49,257 nt of DNA from Eubacteriales bacterium (lineage in GTDB: Bacteria > Bacillota > Clostridia > Lachnospirales > Lachnospiraceae), in the NCBI GenBank assembly GCA_030533385.1, contig JAUNJG010000011.1, forward strand, positions 1 through 49,257, in the 5' to 3' direction. Positions 1-7,519 of the stretch are shown here, in pieces. Position 1 is the first letter of the stretch. The number at the start of each line of letters is the position of its first letter. The notes under the pieces are model-generated. The model was not told the origin of the DNA and did not search any database. It worked only from the letters and a program-made list of their open reading frames with translations. The position numbers were made by a program, and so were the translations under genes.

Positions 1-156
1 CCCGACTCTTAAACGATATTCATTGGTATATCCTTTTAATTTTCTTATATCGCCATTTGGTATGTTTTCTATAGCATTTTTTAATCGTTTTTTCGTTATA
101 GTATCTGTGGAATTAATATATTTCACAGCCTGTTTCCCATATTCTATCTGAAACAA
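1..156 (-). CDS. RelE/ParE-like type II toxin, partial (cut by window edge)
   Basis: Reading the minus strand from a TTG codon at 156 gives 52 codons that run off the window edge. The peptide has the RelE-family plan: a start like FQIEYGKQAVKYI, a helical stretch KKRLKNAIENIPNGDI, then KLKGYTNEYRLRVG, which in RelE toxins leads into the last two strands with catalytic basic residues. RelE toxins are ribosome-dependent mRNA endonucleases. No antitoxin gene lies upstream, because rng ends at 248 just before it, so any antitoxin must lie beyond the edge, or the gene is an orphan. The TTG start is a guess from family alignment; the ribosome site before it is weak. Family assignment is fairly sure, activity is not. 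Confidence 0.65.
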   Translation of the reverse strand, partial: MFQIEYGKQAVKYINSTDTITKKRLKNAIENIPNGDIRKLKGYTNEYRLRVG

Positions 157-189
157 ACACCCTGATTTTTTTGCTATATTTGTCTGGCG

Positions 190-238
190 ATTATAGTCTA
201 TCAACTTTTAGTAAAGATACCAACATTTGATAGACTAT
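190..238 (-). promoter_or_regulatory. Inverted repeat overlapping a -10 box upstream of the RelE-like gene
   Basis: A perfect 12-bp inverted repeat, ATAGTCTATCAA at 193-204 and its complement at 227-238, is separated by 22 bp. A TATAAT box on the minus strand (190-195) overlaps the proximal arm. Toxin-antitoxin operons are usually autorepressed through such repeats, so this is a plausible operator for the RelE-like gene. No good -35 box is seen at the right distance. Confidence 0.45.
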
Positions 239-247
239 TAAAAAATC

Positions 248-1426
248 TTATATCTGTTCTTTCCTTCTCATCTGCTCATGGAGCGGCCTCTTCACCTTGC
301 TTCTGGTCACCTCCACCAGACCGAGGGCGGTCATGTCCACCACCCGGCAGGGAATCCGGTCCTTGGCGCACTGTTCGGTAAAATAGGATAAAAGCTCCCT
401 CTGCTGCTCCTTATCCCGCATATTGATGAAATCCACTAAAATGATGCCGGACAGGTTGCGGATGCGGAGCTGTCTGGCAATCTCCGCCGCCGCCTCCCGG
501 TTCAGCTCATAAAAAATCCGTTCCTTTTGCTTCTTTTTTCCGATGACACTGCCAGTATTGACGTCAATGACCACCATGGCCTCGGTCTGCTCGATAACCA
601 GACTTCCGCCGGATTTTAGCCAGACATGAGACTTTAGCGCCTCCTCAAAAAAATGAGGAAAGCGATATAGCTTTCTCAGACTGTACTCGTCTGTATAAAG
701 GGCCGCCTTTTGTCCGTAGCGCTGTTTTAACTCCTCGAAAATCTCCGGGCAGTCGGTGACGATCTCATCAAGTTCTGTCTCAGGCAGTTCTTTTCCGAGG
801 GTCAGATAATGAGGAGGCTCCCGGTAGAGAAGACTTCCCGGCTGGACGTAGGAAGCTTTGTGCAGAACAGAATCTATCTGGTGCATCAATTCCTTAAGCT
901 CATTCAGAAGTACTGTTTCCTCCGTATGGGCCGCATTGGTGCGGACAATGATTCCGTAGGCACCATTTTTATAGGAAGAAATCAGATCAGAAAGTCGTCG
1001 CCTCTCCTCTTTGTCTGAGATTTTTTTGGAGACGCCGAACCGTTTGTCTTCCAAAGTGAGAACGAAATATTTCCCTTGAAGGGACAAATTGGTATCTGCC
1101 ACCGGAAGCTTGGTTTTTACAGCATCCTTCACAATCTGAACCAGAAGAATGTCCCCGCCTCGAATGCCATGATCGTGAGAAGGTGACAAAGTGGCAGGGC
1201 GCCTTCCGTTTACCAGAGGAAAATAGCATTTTTTCCCCGCTCCAATTTCCAAAAAGGCACCACCGATGCCGTCAGCCACCCGCTCCACCCGGGCAGCATA
1301 AATATTTCCTACCAGGCTCTCTCGTTCCCGGTTTTCAAAATAAAGCTCCACCGGATATCCGTCGTCAAAATAACCGTAGCTAATCTCCTGTCCCTCTGCG
1401 GCAATGACAATCTTTTTTTTACTCAT
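248..1426 (-). CDS. rng: Ribonuclease G/E family endoribonuclease
   Basis: This 392-residue protein belongs to the RNase E/G family, 5'-monophosphate-sensing endonucleases that process rRNA and mRNA in the cytoplasm. An S1-like region lies near residues 36-110 (GNIYAARVERV, then GGAFLEIG). The catalytic acidic residues appear in VVIDVNTG (about 285-292) and ILVDFINM (about 329-336), which match the two Mg-binding Asp sites. The chain ends soon after TALGLVEVTRSKV and lacks the CPxC zinc link found in E. coli RNase E/G. The start overlaps the end of the upstream gene by 8 bp, so the two are translationally coupled. In many Clostridia rplU follows rng; here a toxin gene follows instead. Confidence 0.93.
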   Translation of the reverse strand: MSKKKIVIAAEGQEISYGYFDDGYPVELYFENRERESLVGNIYAARVERVADGIGGAFLEIGAGKKCYFPLVNGRRPATLSPSHDHGIRGGDILLVQIVKDAVKTKLPVADTNLSLQGKYFVLTLEDKRFGVSKKISDKEERRRLSDLISSYKNGAYGIIVRTNAAHTEETVLLNELKELMHQIDSVLHKASYVQPGSLLYREPPHYLTLGKELPETELDEIVTDCPEIFEELKQRYGQKAALYTDEYSLRKLYRFPHFFEEALKSHVWLKSGGSLVIEQTEAMVVIDVNTGSVIGKKKQKERIFYELNREAAAEIARQLRIRNLSGIILVDFINMRDKEQQRELLSYFTEQCAKDRIPCRVVDMTALGLVEVTRSKVKRPLHEQMRRKEQI

Positions 1427-2153
1427 GGCCGTCCGCCTTCTCAGGGAGGATGGCTTTTGTCACATCCTTCCCCACGGCGCCGAGAGGCAAAAGCTGTCCG
1501 TCCCGTTCCAGATAAGTTTCCAGGCGGTGATATTGGAAAGCAAATGGTTCATAATCATACCCCAGATAGCGGCAGAAGGCTTCCATCACCAGCTGCGGTT
1601 TTAAATTTTCGGCACTGCCGGCCACCAACTTCATGAAAATCCCTTCTTTTTCCCGCACTTCTCTGATTTCCAAAATCATAGGAGAAATGTCCACTTCTTT
1701 TTCGCTGCGCTTCGTCTTTTTGGTGATGATAATCTGTTCCTGAAAAGCGAATGCATCAGTTCGCTTCAGAAAGGCATCTTTGTAGTAGTAGCCTTCCCGG
1801 AAGGTGACAAGATAATCGGCGGCGGCAGTGACTGCCATGCAGTTTTTCTCTTTTTCGTCCAGAAGCTTAAACTCCAGAATCTCAATTCCTTCATTCATTA
1901 CCGCATTCATTTTTTCCATCATTTCCGCTCCGGCGTAACACCAGTCGAAAGAAATGTCGGCATATTCCCCCTCGCTGGTCATTCCCATGCCAAGAGGGGC
2001 CGCAAAACTCATAATCTGATGAGGACTCATCCCTTTGGAAAAGGATACGGGCAGTTTTGCCCGAAGCATTGCCTTATGGAAATATCGCTGCACGTCCAGA
2101 TGTCCGATGAATTTCAGAACCCCTGTTTTAGTCCACTTTACTCTTGCCTTCAA
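1419..2153 (-). CDS. TIGR03936 family radical SAM-associated protein (DUF2344)
   Basis: The protein starts with KARVKWTKTGVLKFIGHLDVQRYFHKAMLRAKLPVSFSKG split over the usual DUF2344 signature (GHLD, then PVSFSKGMSPH). Members are encoded next to, or fused to, the TIGR03960 radical SAM protein, and their role is unknown. The start is taken as TTG at 2153, because GGAGGAGGT ends 7 bp before it; the in-frame GTG at 2162 lies inside that ribosome site. The gene overlaps the end of the upstream radical SAM gene by 26 bp and the start of rng by 8 bp, so the three genes form one tightly coupled operon. Confidence 0.9.
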   Translation of the reverse strand: MKARVKWTKTGVLKFIGHLDVQRYFHKAMLRAKLPVSFSKGMSPHQIMSFAAPLGMGMTSEGEYADISFDWCYAGAEMMEKMNAVMNEGIEILEFKLLDEKEKNCMAVTAAADYLVTFREGYYYKDAFLKRTDAFAFQEQIIITKKTKRSEKEVDISPMILEIREVREKEGIFMKLVAGSAENLKPQLVMEAFCRYLGYDYEPFAFQYHRLETYLERDGQLLPLGAVGKDVTKAILPEKADGHE

Positions 2154-4002
2154 AGCAAACACCTCCTCCGAAACGACTGGCTCCGCATCCGGAGCATTTT
2201 TCCCGACAGTTCGGTGTCACCCGCTCTGCCATGGCATTGTTCCACTCTCTTTCTAAAAATGCTCTGGTCACGCCGATGTCAATGAAATCCCAGGGGAAAG
2301 TTTCATCCAAAGAGCGCTCCCTGGTCGTATAAAAATGATAATCCAGACCATGTTCCTCCATGGCTTCCATCCATGCATCATAATGAAAATACTCTGTCCA
2401 CGCATCATAGAGGCAGCCTTTTTGGTAAGCGGTATAGATGACATCGGCAATCCGTCGGTCGCCTCTTGCCAAAATGCCTTCCAGCACGGTAGTTTTTGCA
2501 TCATGATATTTAAAAGAAAGACTGCGGCGGTTGTGTTGGGCTTTAAATTCATCGTTGACCAGGTGAGCGCGGCGGGTATACTCTTCTTCCTCACACATCG
2601 GCGCCCACTGAAACGGGGTAAAAGGCTTTGGAACAAAGAAGGAACAGCTTGCCCCTACAGATACCCGACCATGACGGTACTGGGAATCCATTTTATAGTA
2701 GGTCATGGCCACTTTCTCGCAAAGATGGGCAATGCCCTTCATATCTTCCTCGGTTTCTGTTGGAAGTCCCATCATAAAATAAAGTTTCACCTTGTTCCAG
2801 CCGCCCTGAAAGGCTTCCTCCGCTCCGTGAAGAATGGTTTCCTCCGTAAGCCCTTTGTTGATGACGTCCCTCATTCGCTGGGTGCCGGCCTCCGGCGCAA
2901 AGGTCAGACTGCTTTTTCTCACATCCTGCACCTTGCTCATCACATCGAGGGAAAAAGCGTCAATACGCAAAGACGGCAGGGCGATGTTGATATTTTTGCT
3001 GCGATAGTTGTCGATGAGATAATTACAAAGTTCCGGCAGATGACGATAGTCGCTGGAGCTTAGAGAGCTTAGAGAAATCTCATCATTGCCCGTGGAGCGC
3101 AGGGAGCGGTCTGCCACCCGCTCCAGCATAGACAAGCTGCGCTCTCTCAGCGGACGGTAAACCATGCCGGCCTGGCAAAACCGGCATCCCCTCGTACAGC
3201 CTCGCTGAATCTCCAAAACACAACGGTCCTGTGTTACCTTGATATAAGGCACCAGAGGTTTTTCAGGGTAGAAGGTGTTGTCTAAATCCATCTGTACCTG
3301 ACGCACCACTTTCGTAGGTACACCCTCCTCCGTCGGCATCATGGAGGCGATGCGCCCGTCCTCGTGATAGGTCACCTCATAAAAAGCGGGTACATAAATT
3401 CCGGGAATCTGCGCCGCTTTTTTCAAAAACTCCCGGCGAGTGCCGCCGGAGGCTTTATGTTCCTTATAAAGATCCATCAGGTCATAATAAACGGTTTCGC
3501 TCTCTCCGATATAAAACATATCAAAGAACGGAGCCAGAGGCTCCGGATTGTAAGTACAAGGGCCGCCGCCGATGACAAAAGGGGCATCCTCCCGCCTGTC
3601 CTTGGCGAAAATCCCAATCTGTGCCAGATCCAGCATCTGCAAAATGTTAGTATAGCACATCTCATACTGGATGGTGATGGCCATAAAGTCAAATAGAAAG
3701 ACCGGATCCTGACTTTCTAATGCAAAGAGGGGAATCTTATCCTCGCGCATTTTTTTATCCAAATCTACCCACGGGGAGAATACGCGCTCGCACCACACGT
3801 CCTCCCGCTGATTCATCTGCTCGTAAATAATTTTCATCCCCATGTGGGACATGCCGATTTCATACACGTCCGGGAAACACATGGCAAAGCGGATATCTAC
3901 TGCATCCGCATCTTTGATGACCGCATTAATCTCGTGGCCGATATAACGAACCGGCTTTTCGATACTTAATAAGGTCTCATCGGTTAATGCTAAAGTATTC
4001 AT
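2128..4002 (-). CDS. TIGR03960 family B12-binding-type radical SAM protein
   Basis: A 624-residue radical SAM protein. The N-terminal 200 residues resemble a cobalamin-binding domain (FAMCFPDVYEIGMSHMGM), followed by the SAM-binding iron-sulfur motif CTRGCRFC near residue 270 and a TIM-barrel body (LPSLRIDAF, FAPEAGTQRMRDVINKG). The C-terminus ends in a Cys-rich NCREKCSGCGA element. The reaction is not known. It is consistently paired with the DUF2344 protein and often with rng and rplU, which suggests a role in RNA or ribosome modification; this is inference. It is first in the operon and has a strong promoter at 4061-4089. Confidence 0.9.
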   Translation of the reverse strand: MNTLALTDETLLSIEKPVRYIGHEINAVIKDADAVDIRFAMCFPDVYEIGMSHMGMKIIYEQMNQREDVWCERVFSPWVDLDKKMREDKIPLFALESQDPVFLFDFMAITIQYEMCYTNILQMLDLAQIGIFAKDRREDAPFVIGGGPCTYNPEPLAPFFDMFYIGESETVYYDLMDLYKEHKASGGTRREFLKKAAQIPGIYVPAFYEVTYHEDGRIASMMPTEEGVPTKVVRQVQMDLDNTFYPEKPLVPYIKVTQDRCVLEIQRGCTRGCRFCQAGMVYRPLRERSLSMLERVADRSLRSTGNDEISLSSLSSSDYRHLPELCNYLIDNYRSKNINIALPSLRIDAFSLDVMSKVQDVRKSSLTFAPEAGTQRMRDVINKGLTEETILHGAEEAFQGGWNKVKLYFMMGLPTETEEDMKGIAHLCEKVAMTYYKMDSQYRHGRVSVGASCSFFVPKPFTPFQWAPMCEEEEYTRRAHLVNDEFKAQHNRRSLSFKYHDAKTTVLEGILARGDRRIADVIYTAYQKGCLYDAWTEYFHYDAWMEAMEEHGLDYHFYTTRERSLDETFPWDFIDIGVTRAFLEREWNNAMAERVTPNCREKCSGCGASRFGGGVCFEGKSKVD

Positions 4003-4060
4003 AAACTGTCTTATCCTTATTTCTTCTATAATTAATCAAATGTTTTAAAAGTGCCATATG

Positions 4061-4089
4061 ATTATATCGGTTTTACGACGGTTCGTCAA
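4061..4089 (-). promoter_or_regulatory. Sigma-A promoter of the radical SAM-rng operon
   Basis: On the minus strand TTGACG (4084-4089) and TATAAT (4061-4066) are separated by 17 bp, a near-consensus vegetative promoter. The expected transcript start is near 4054, about 50 bp before the ATG at 4002. Confidence 0.8.
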
Positions 4090-4148
4090 TTCGTTCCCTT
4101 TGATTTTTTCCTGCACACAGTTTCTGTGTTTTTTTCGGTACGCTTTTT

Positions 4149-4183
4149 AAAAAAACATCTCCCCGAATTGCTTCAGGAAGATG
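4149..4183 (-). terminator. Intrinsic terminator of the ROK-EIIC operon
   Basis: Fourteen bases past the EIIC stop codon the minus strand folds into a 12-bp stem with two G-T pairs (CATCTTCCTGAA/TTCGGGGAGATG) closed by a GCAA tetraloop. Seven T residues follow directly. It separates this operon from the radical SAM promoter. Confidence 0.88.
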
Positions 4184-4196
4184 CATGATTGTTCTT

Positions 4197-5294
4197 TTAG
4201 ACGGTTTCTTTGGCAGCCGTAAGGTCCACTTCAAATTTTAGTACCATCGTCACAGCGAAGGCTACGGCAAATCCTGCCAGACAGCTCACAAGGTACAGTC
4301 CAAATCCTGGACCGAAAAAAACGGGAAGAGAGGCAAGGCTCGGAAAGGCAAAACTGAGTGCCTGCGCTCCCGAAAGTCCGGCCAGCGCTCCTCCGATGCC
4401 GCCTCCGATGCAGACAGCGGCCATCGGCTTCTTTCTCGGAAGGTTTACGCCAAACATGGCAGGCTCGGTGATTCCGAACATGGCAGATAAGGCGGCGGAA
4501 GCACAGATGGACTGAAAACTTTTATCTTTGCTTTTTAACATGACTGCCAGCGCTGCTCCCGCCTGAGCAAACACGGCAGGGCCCATCAGAGCCAGCACGG
4601 TATCATGTCCGCTCACCGTGATATTATTCATTCCAATCAGGATGAAGCTCCAATGAAAACCGAAGATGACCATGGGTTGAATGATTGCACCAAGCAGCAG
4701 ACCGGCAATAATGGGGGAAAGACCGTAAATCGTCTTATATACCGCCGCCAATCCATCTCCGATGATGGCGCCCACAGGGCCGAAGGAAAGCAGCGTAATT
4801 GTCCCCACGATCAAAATTGACAGCAAAGGTACCATAAATCCTTTGATGATATCGGGAAGTACCCGGTTGAGCATTTTTTCCACAAGTGCCAGAAGACCTG
4901 CTGCCAGTATGATCGGAATGACGCTGGAATGATAAGTCACTCCCTTCAAAGGAAGCCCGAAAAAGCGAACGGTATTTCCTGCTTCAAGTACCGTGTTCAG
5001 CGACGGGTAAAGCAAAATACCTGCGATGACGACGGACGTGAATGGGTTTGCCCCGAACTTCTTGCCCGCCGTGAATGCGAGCAACACAGGCAAAAAATAA
5101 AACAAGCTGTCTCCCATGGCGTTCAGAACAAGATATGTTTCGCTCTCCGTCAGGAGGACTCCGGTTGTCGTGAGAATCGCAAGCACACCCTTCATAATGC
5201 CGGCGGCGCTCAACAGATTGACGATGGGAAGAAAAATCCCTGATATGGCATCAATGATCGTGCTGCTCACAGATTGTCTTTTTTCCTTTTCCAT
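4197..5294 (-). CDS. PTS EIIC subunit, glucose/beta-glucoside superfamily, without IIA or IIB
   Basis: A 365-residue polytopic membrane protein with the EIIC fold of the glucose/beta-glucoside class: repeated hydrophobic helices, HWSFILIGMNN near residues 215-225, and the GITEPAMFGVNLPRKKPM motif near 275-292 that belongs to the substrate site. It stops after EIIC, with no IIB Cys domain and no IIA His domain. Stand-alone EIICs must borrow IIB/IIA from another permease or act as facilitators. The gene lies 18 bp after a ROK kinase, so uptake followed by ATP-dependent phosphorylation is possible. The PTS IICBA at 9844-12042 could supply phosphoryl groups; both ideas are inference. Confidence 0.88.
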   Translation of the reverse strand: MEKEKRQSVSSTIIDAISGIFLPIVNLLSAAGIMKGVLAILTTTGVLLTESETYLVLNAMGDSLFYFLPVLLAFTAGKKFGANPFTSVVIAGILLYPSLNTVLEAGNTVRFFGLPLKGVTYHSSVIPIILAAGLLALVEKMLNRVLPDIIKGFMVPLLSILIVGTITLLSFGPVGAIIGDGLAAVYKTIYGLSPIIAGLLLGAIIQPMVIFGFHWSFILIGMNNITVSGHDTVLALMGPAVFAQAGAALAVMLKSKDKSFQSICASAALSAMFGITEPAMFGVNLPRKKPMAAVCIGGGIGGALAGLSGAQALSFAFPSLASLPVFFGPGFGLYLVSCLAGFAVAFAVTMVLKFEVDLTAAKETV

Positions 5295-5312
5295 GTTCGC
5301 GTTCTCCTTTCA

Positions 5313-6203
5313 TTAGGCGTAAGCAAGGAAGCACTGGAGGGCTCCGACTAAGTTGGCATCATTTTGGAATTTGCAGGCGAGGACATCAGCGTGCGGAACA
5401 TGATACGGACACTCCGCATAGAGCGCTTTCAGATTGTTTCTGATGTATTCTATGAATATGGGCTGTGCGCTGATTCCGCCTCCTATGGCGATTCTTTCCG
5501 GGTCAAGGATGGTTTGAATATTAAAAATCTGCACAGCGATTTCTCTTGTGAATTGTTCCAGACATTCCTGTGCCTCACGCTCTTTGGCATTGACAGCGTT
5601 AAACACAAGAATTCCATCCACATCCTCTGGATTGAGATTTTTTCTTTCCGCATACATGGCACAAAGTCTCGGTGTGCCGCATTGATTTCCCCATACTGTT
5701 TTATAAGAAGGAACGCTGTTCTTTTCTGTCAGAATGTAGGATACTTCACCGGAGGAGAAATGTTTTCCTTTGTATAATTTTCCTTCATGAATGATTCCGC
5801 CGCCAATCATAGTTCCGAAAATGAGGATGACTCCGTCCCGTACATCTTTTAGACTTCCTTCTGCCGCTTCAGCCATCGCCGCACACTTCGCATCATTTTC
5901 TATGTATATTTTTACAGGGCATCTTTTGTACAGGCTGTGACGAAAATAGAAATCATCATTGTACTTTAGCGCTCCTCCCATGGAACAATATCCATTTTCA
6001 GAATCAATGATTCCAGGCATGGAAATTGCAATTCCGTCCACGTCAGGCACCTCGTCATAAAGCTGTCCGATGGCCTCGATGAGATCTTCCCTCTTAGTAT
6101 GAGGTGTTGCAACTTTGCCCCTGGAAATCACCGACATATCCTCGGTCATGTAAGCATATTTAATATAAGTTCCTCCGATGTCAATTACTAAAACTTTCAT
6201 CAT
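5313..6203 (-). CDS. ROK family sugar kinase, beta-glucoside kinase-like
   Basis: A 296-residue ROK protein with the ATP motif DIGGTYIKY at residues 6-14, the sugar-site END motif in IYIENDAKCAA, and the glycine-rich FGTMIGGGIIHEGKLYKG. It lacks the ROK zinc motif CxCGxxGCxE; instead it has GNQCGTPRLCAMY, as in BglK-type kinases that phosphorylate cellobiose or other beta-glucosides. It has no N-terminal helix-turn-helix, so it is an enzyme rather than a repressor. AGGAGGAATTT precedes the ATG. It is transcribed with the EIIC gene and faces the DeoR-type regulator. The substrate is not certain. Confidence 0.85.
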   Translation of the reverse strand: MMKVLVIDIGGTYIKYAYMTEDMSVISRGKVATPHTKREDLIEAIGQLYDEVPDVDGIAISMPGIIDSENGYCSMGGALKYNDDFYFRHSLYKRCPVKIYIENDAKCAAMAEAAEGSLKDVRDGVILIFGTMIGGGIIHEGKLYKGKHFSSGEVSYILTEKNSVPSYKTVWGNQCGTPRLCAMYAERKNLNPEDVDGILVFNAVNAKEREAQECLEQFTREIAVQIFNIQTILDPERIAIGGGISAQPIFIEYIRNNLKALYAECPYHVPHADVLACKFQNDANLVGALQCFLAYA

Positions 6204-6216
6204 AAATTCCTCCTTT

Positions 6217-6226
6217 TGTTCGTAAT
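6217..6226. promoter_or_regulatory. GTTCRTAA-type candidate operator A
   Basis: TGTTCGTAAT lies in the 5' leader of the ROK gene, between its -10 box and its ribosome binding site. The same core GTTCGTAA occurs at 6526 and 6619 before the DeoR-type regulator and at 12229 before the PTS IICBA gene. A protein bound here would act as a roadblock or promoter-proximal repressor. Confidence 0.5.
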
Positions 6227-6250
6227 ATTTAATTGTTTCATTTATAATAA

Positions 6251-6280
6251 ATAATATATTTAAAACTCGGTTTTTGTCAA
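6251..6280 (-). promoter_or_regulatory. Promoter of the ROK-EIIC operon
   Basis: On the minus strand a perfect TTGACA (6275-6280) and a TATTAT box (6251-6256) are 18 bp apart. The flanks hold GTTCATAA at 6312-6319 (upstream) and GTTCGTAA at 6218-6225 (downstream), so the promoter is bracketed by candidate operators. The surrounding 500 bp are very AT-rich and hold no gene. Confidence 0.65.
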
Positions 6281-6524
6281 TATATTATTGAAAAATAATT
6301 AATATTTTTTTGTTCATAAGTATTTTTTTTGCGTGTGAGTTCAAAAAAATAGGAAAAACGAGACGACATATCTCAATTTTCTCTAAAAAAATATGTTTTG
6401 TGAGGAATAAAACAGCCTTTTCTTATCATGAGGAAGAAAAGCGTTTTTCATTCAAAACTAAAATAGATTTATATTTAACATGAATATATGCAATTACAAA
6501 AAATAAAAATCATAATTTTCATTT

Positions 6525-6627
6525 TGTTCGTAATTATTTTTGGTTTTTAAAGTTGATTTTTTTGAATAAAAGAAAATTAAAATTTAAAATATATATAAAT
6601 AAAAATAATTTATGTTTCGTTCGTAAA
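6525..6627. promoter_or_regulatory. Two GTTCGTAA candidate operators upstream of the DeoR-type regulator
   Basis: TGTTCGTAAT at 6525-6534 and CGTTCGTAAA at 6618-6627 lie upstream of the regulator's own promoter. They match the motif found near the other two promoters of this locus, which suggests the regulator controls itself and both sugar operons. Confidence 0.5.
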
Positions 6628-6640
6628 AAAAATAAGGCGA

Positions 6641-6668
6641 TTGCTTTACTAAAAAAGACAGATATGAT
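6641..6668 (+). promoter_or_regulatory. Promoter of the DeoR-type regulator gene
   Basis: TTGCTT (6641-6646) and TATGAT (6663-6668) are spaced by 16 bp, and AGGAGGAG lies before the ATG at 6707. A GTTCGTAA site ends 14 bp upstream of the -35 box. Confidence 0.6.
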
Positions 6669-6706
6669 AGAATAAGTACAAAATCGTTTTCAGGAGGAGT
6701 AAATTT

Positions 6707-7465
6707 ATGGAAAACATACGAATCAATCAAATACTTGAGTTGCTTACGGATGAAAATAAGATGGAGGTGGCAACTCTCGCTAAAAAACTTGGGGTTTCAC
6801 AAGTGACAATACGAAAAGATTTAGATACACTCGAGAACAGAAGAATCATTGTGCGAGAACACGGTTTTGCACTCCTCCGCAATGCAGATGATATCAGCGG
6901 GAGAATGGCCTATCATTACGAAGCAAAAAAAGTAATTGCCAAAAAAGCGGCCGAGCTGGTCTCTGACGGAGATACGATTATGATAGAGAGTGGCAGCTGC
7001 TGTGCACTTCTTGCCGAGGAGCTTGCTGCCTCAAAAAAAGATTTGACGATTATTACGAACAGCGCCTTCATCGCCGATTACATCCGGGGAAATTCCAACT
7101 TGCAAATTATCCTTCTGGGCGGGATTTATCAGCCCAATTCGCAGGTTACGGTCGGCCCGATGGTCTTGCAGTGTGCGGAAAATTTTCTTGTCGATTTGTT
7201 TTTTATCGGCACGGACGGATATTCCGCAAGGGGCGGTTTTACTAACAAAGACCAGATGCGCGCTCAGGCCGTCCGGGACATGGCCAAACAGGCGTCCAGG
7301 GTGGTTGTGTTGACGGAGAGTAGCAAATTTTCAAAACATGGCATCGTGCCCCTGAATTTGAAAGGTAAAATCAAATTTTTGGTTACAGACGAAGCAATTT
7401 CTCCTTCTGTCAAGGCGAAAATGACGGATGTTGGAATTTGTATGATAACGGCCGGGAAAGAATGA
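6707..7465 (+). CDS. DeoR/GlpR family transcriptional regulator
   Basis: A 252-residue DeoR-family regulator. The N-terminal winged helix-turn-helix is seen at about residues 6-57 (NQILELLTDENKMEVATLA, KLGVSQVTIRKDLDTLE). The effector domain has the family motifs GDTIMIESGSCCALLAEEL, TNSAFIADYI and FFIGTDGYSARGGFT, a sugar-phosphate-binding fold. DeoR proteins usually repress sugar catabolic operons and are released by a phosphorylated intermediate. It sits between the divergent ROK-EIIC operon and the PTS IICBA operon, and the GTTCRTAA motif occurs in front of all three. It is the only gene of this locus on the plus strand. Confidence 0.92.
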   Translation: MENIRINQILELLTDENKMEVATLAKKLGVSQVTIRKDLDTLENRRIIVREHGFALLRNADDISGRMAYHYEAKKVIAKKAAELVSDGDTIMIESGSCCALLAEELAASKKDLTIITNSAFIADYIRGNSNLQIILLGGIYQPNSQVTVGPMVLQCAENFLVDLFFIGTDGYSARGGFTNKDQMRAQAVRDMAKQASRVVVLTESSKFSKHGIVPLNLKGKIKFLVTDEAISPSVKAKMTDVGICMITAGKE

Positions 7466-7478
7466 TGATACAGACAAA

Positions 7479-7514
7479 ACTATCGGGGCTTCTTAAAATA
7501 GAATCCCCGATAGT
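7479..7514. terminator. Bidirectional intrinsic terminator between convergent genes
   Basis: A perfect 10-bp stem, ACTATCGGGG paired with CCCCGATAGT, lies between the ends of the regulator and the DUF4037 gene. The minus strand has TTTTG directly after the stem; the plus strand has a weaker T-rich stretch. It probably serves both genes. Confidence 0.8.
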
Positions 7515-7519
7515 TTGAA

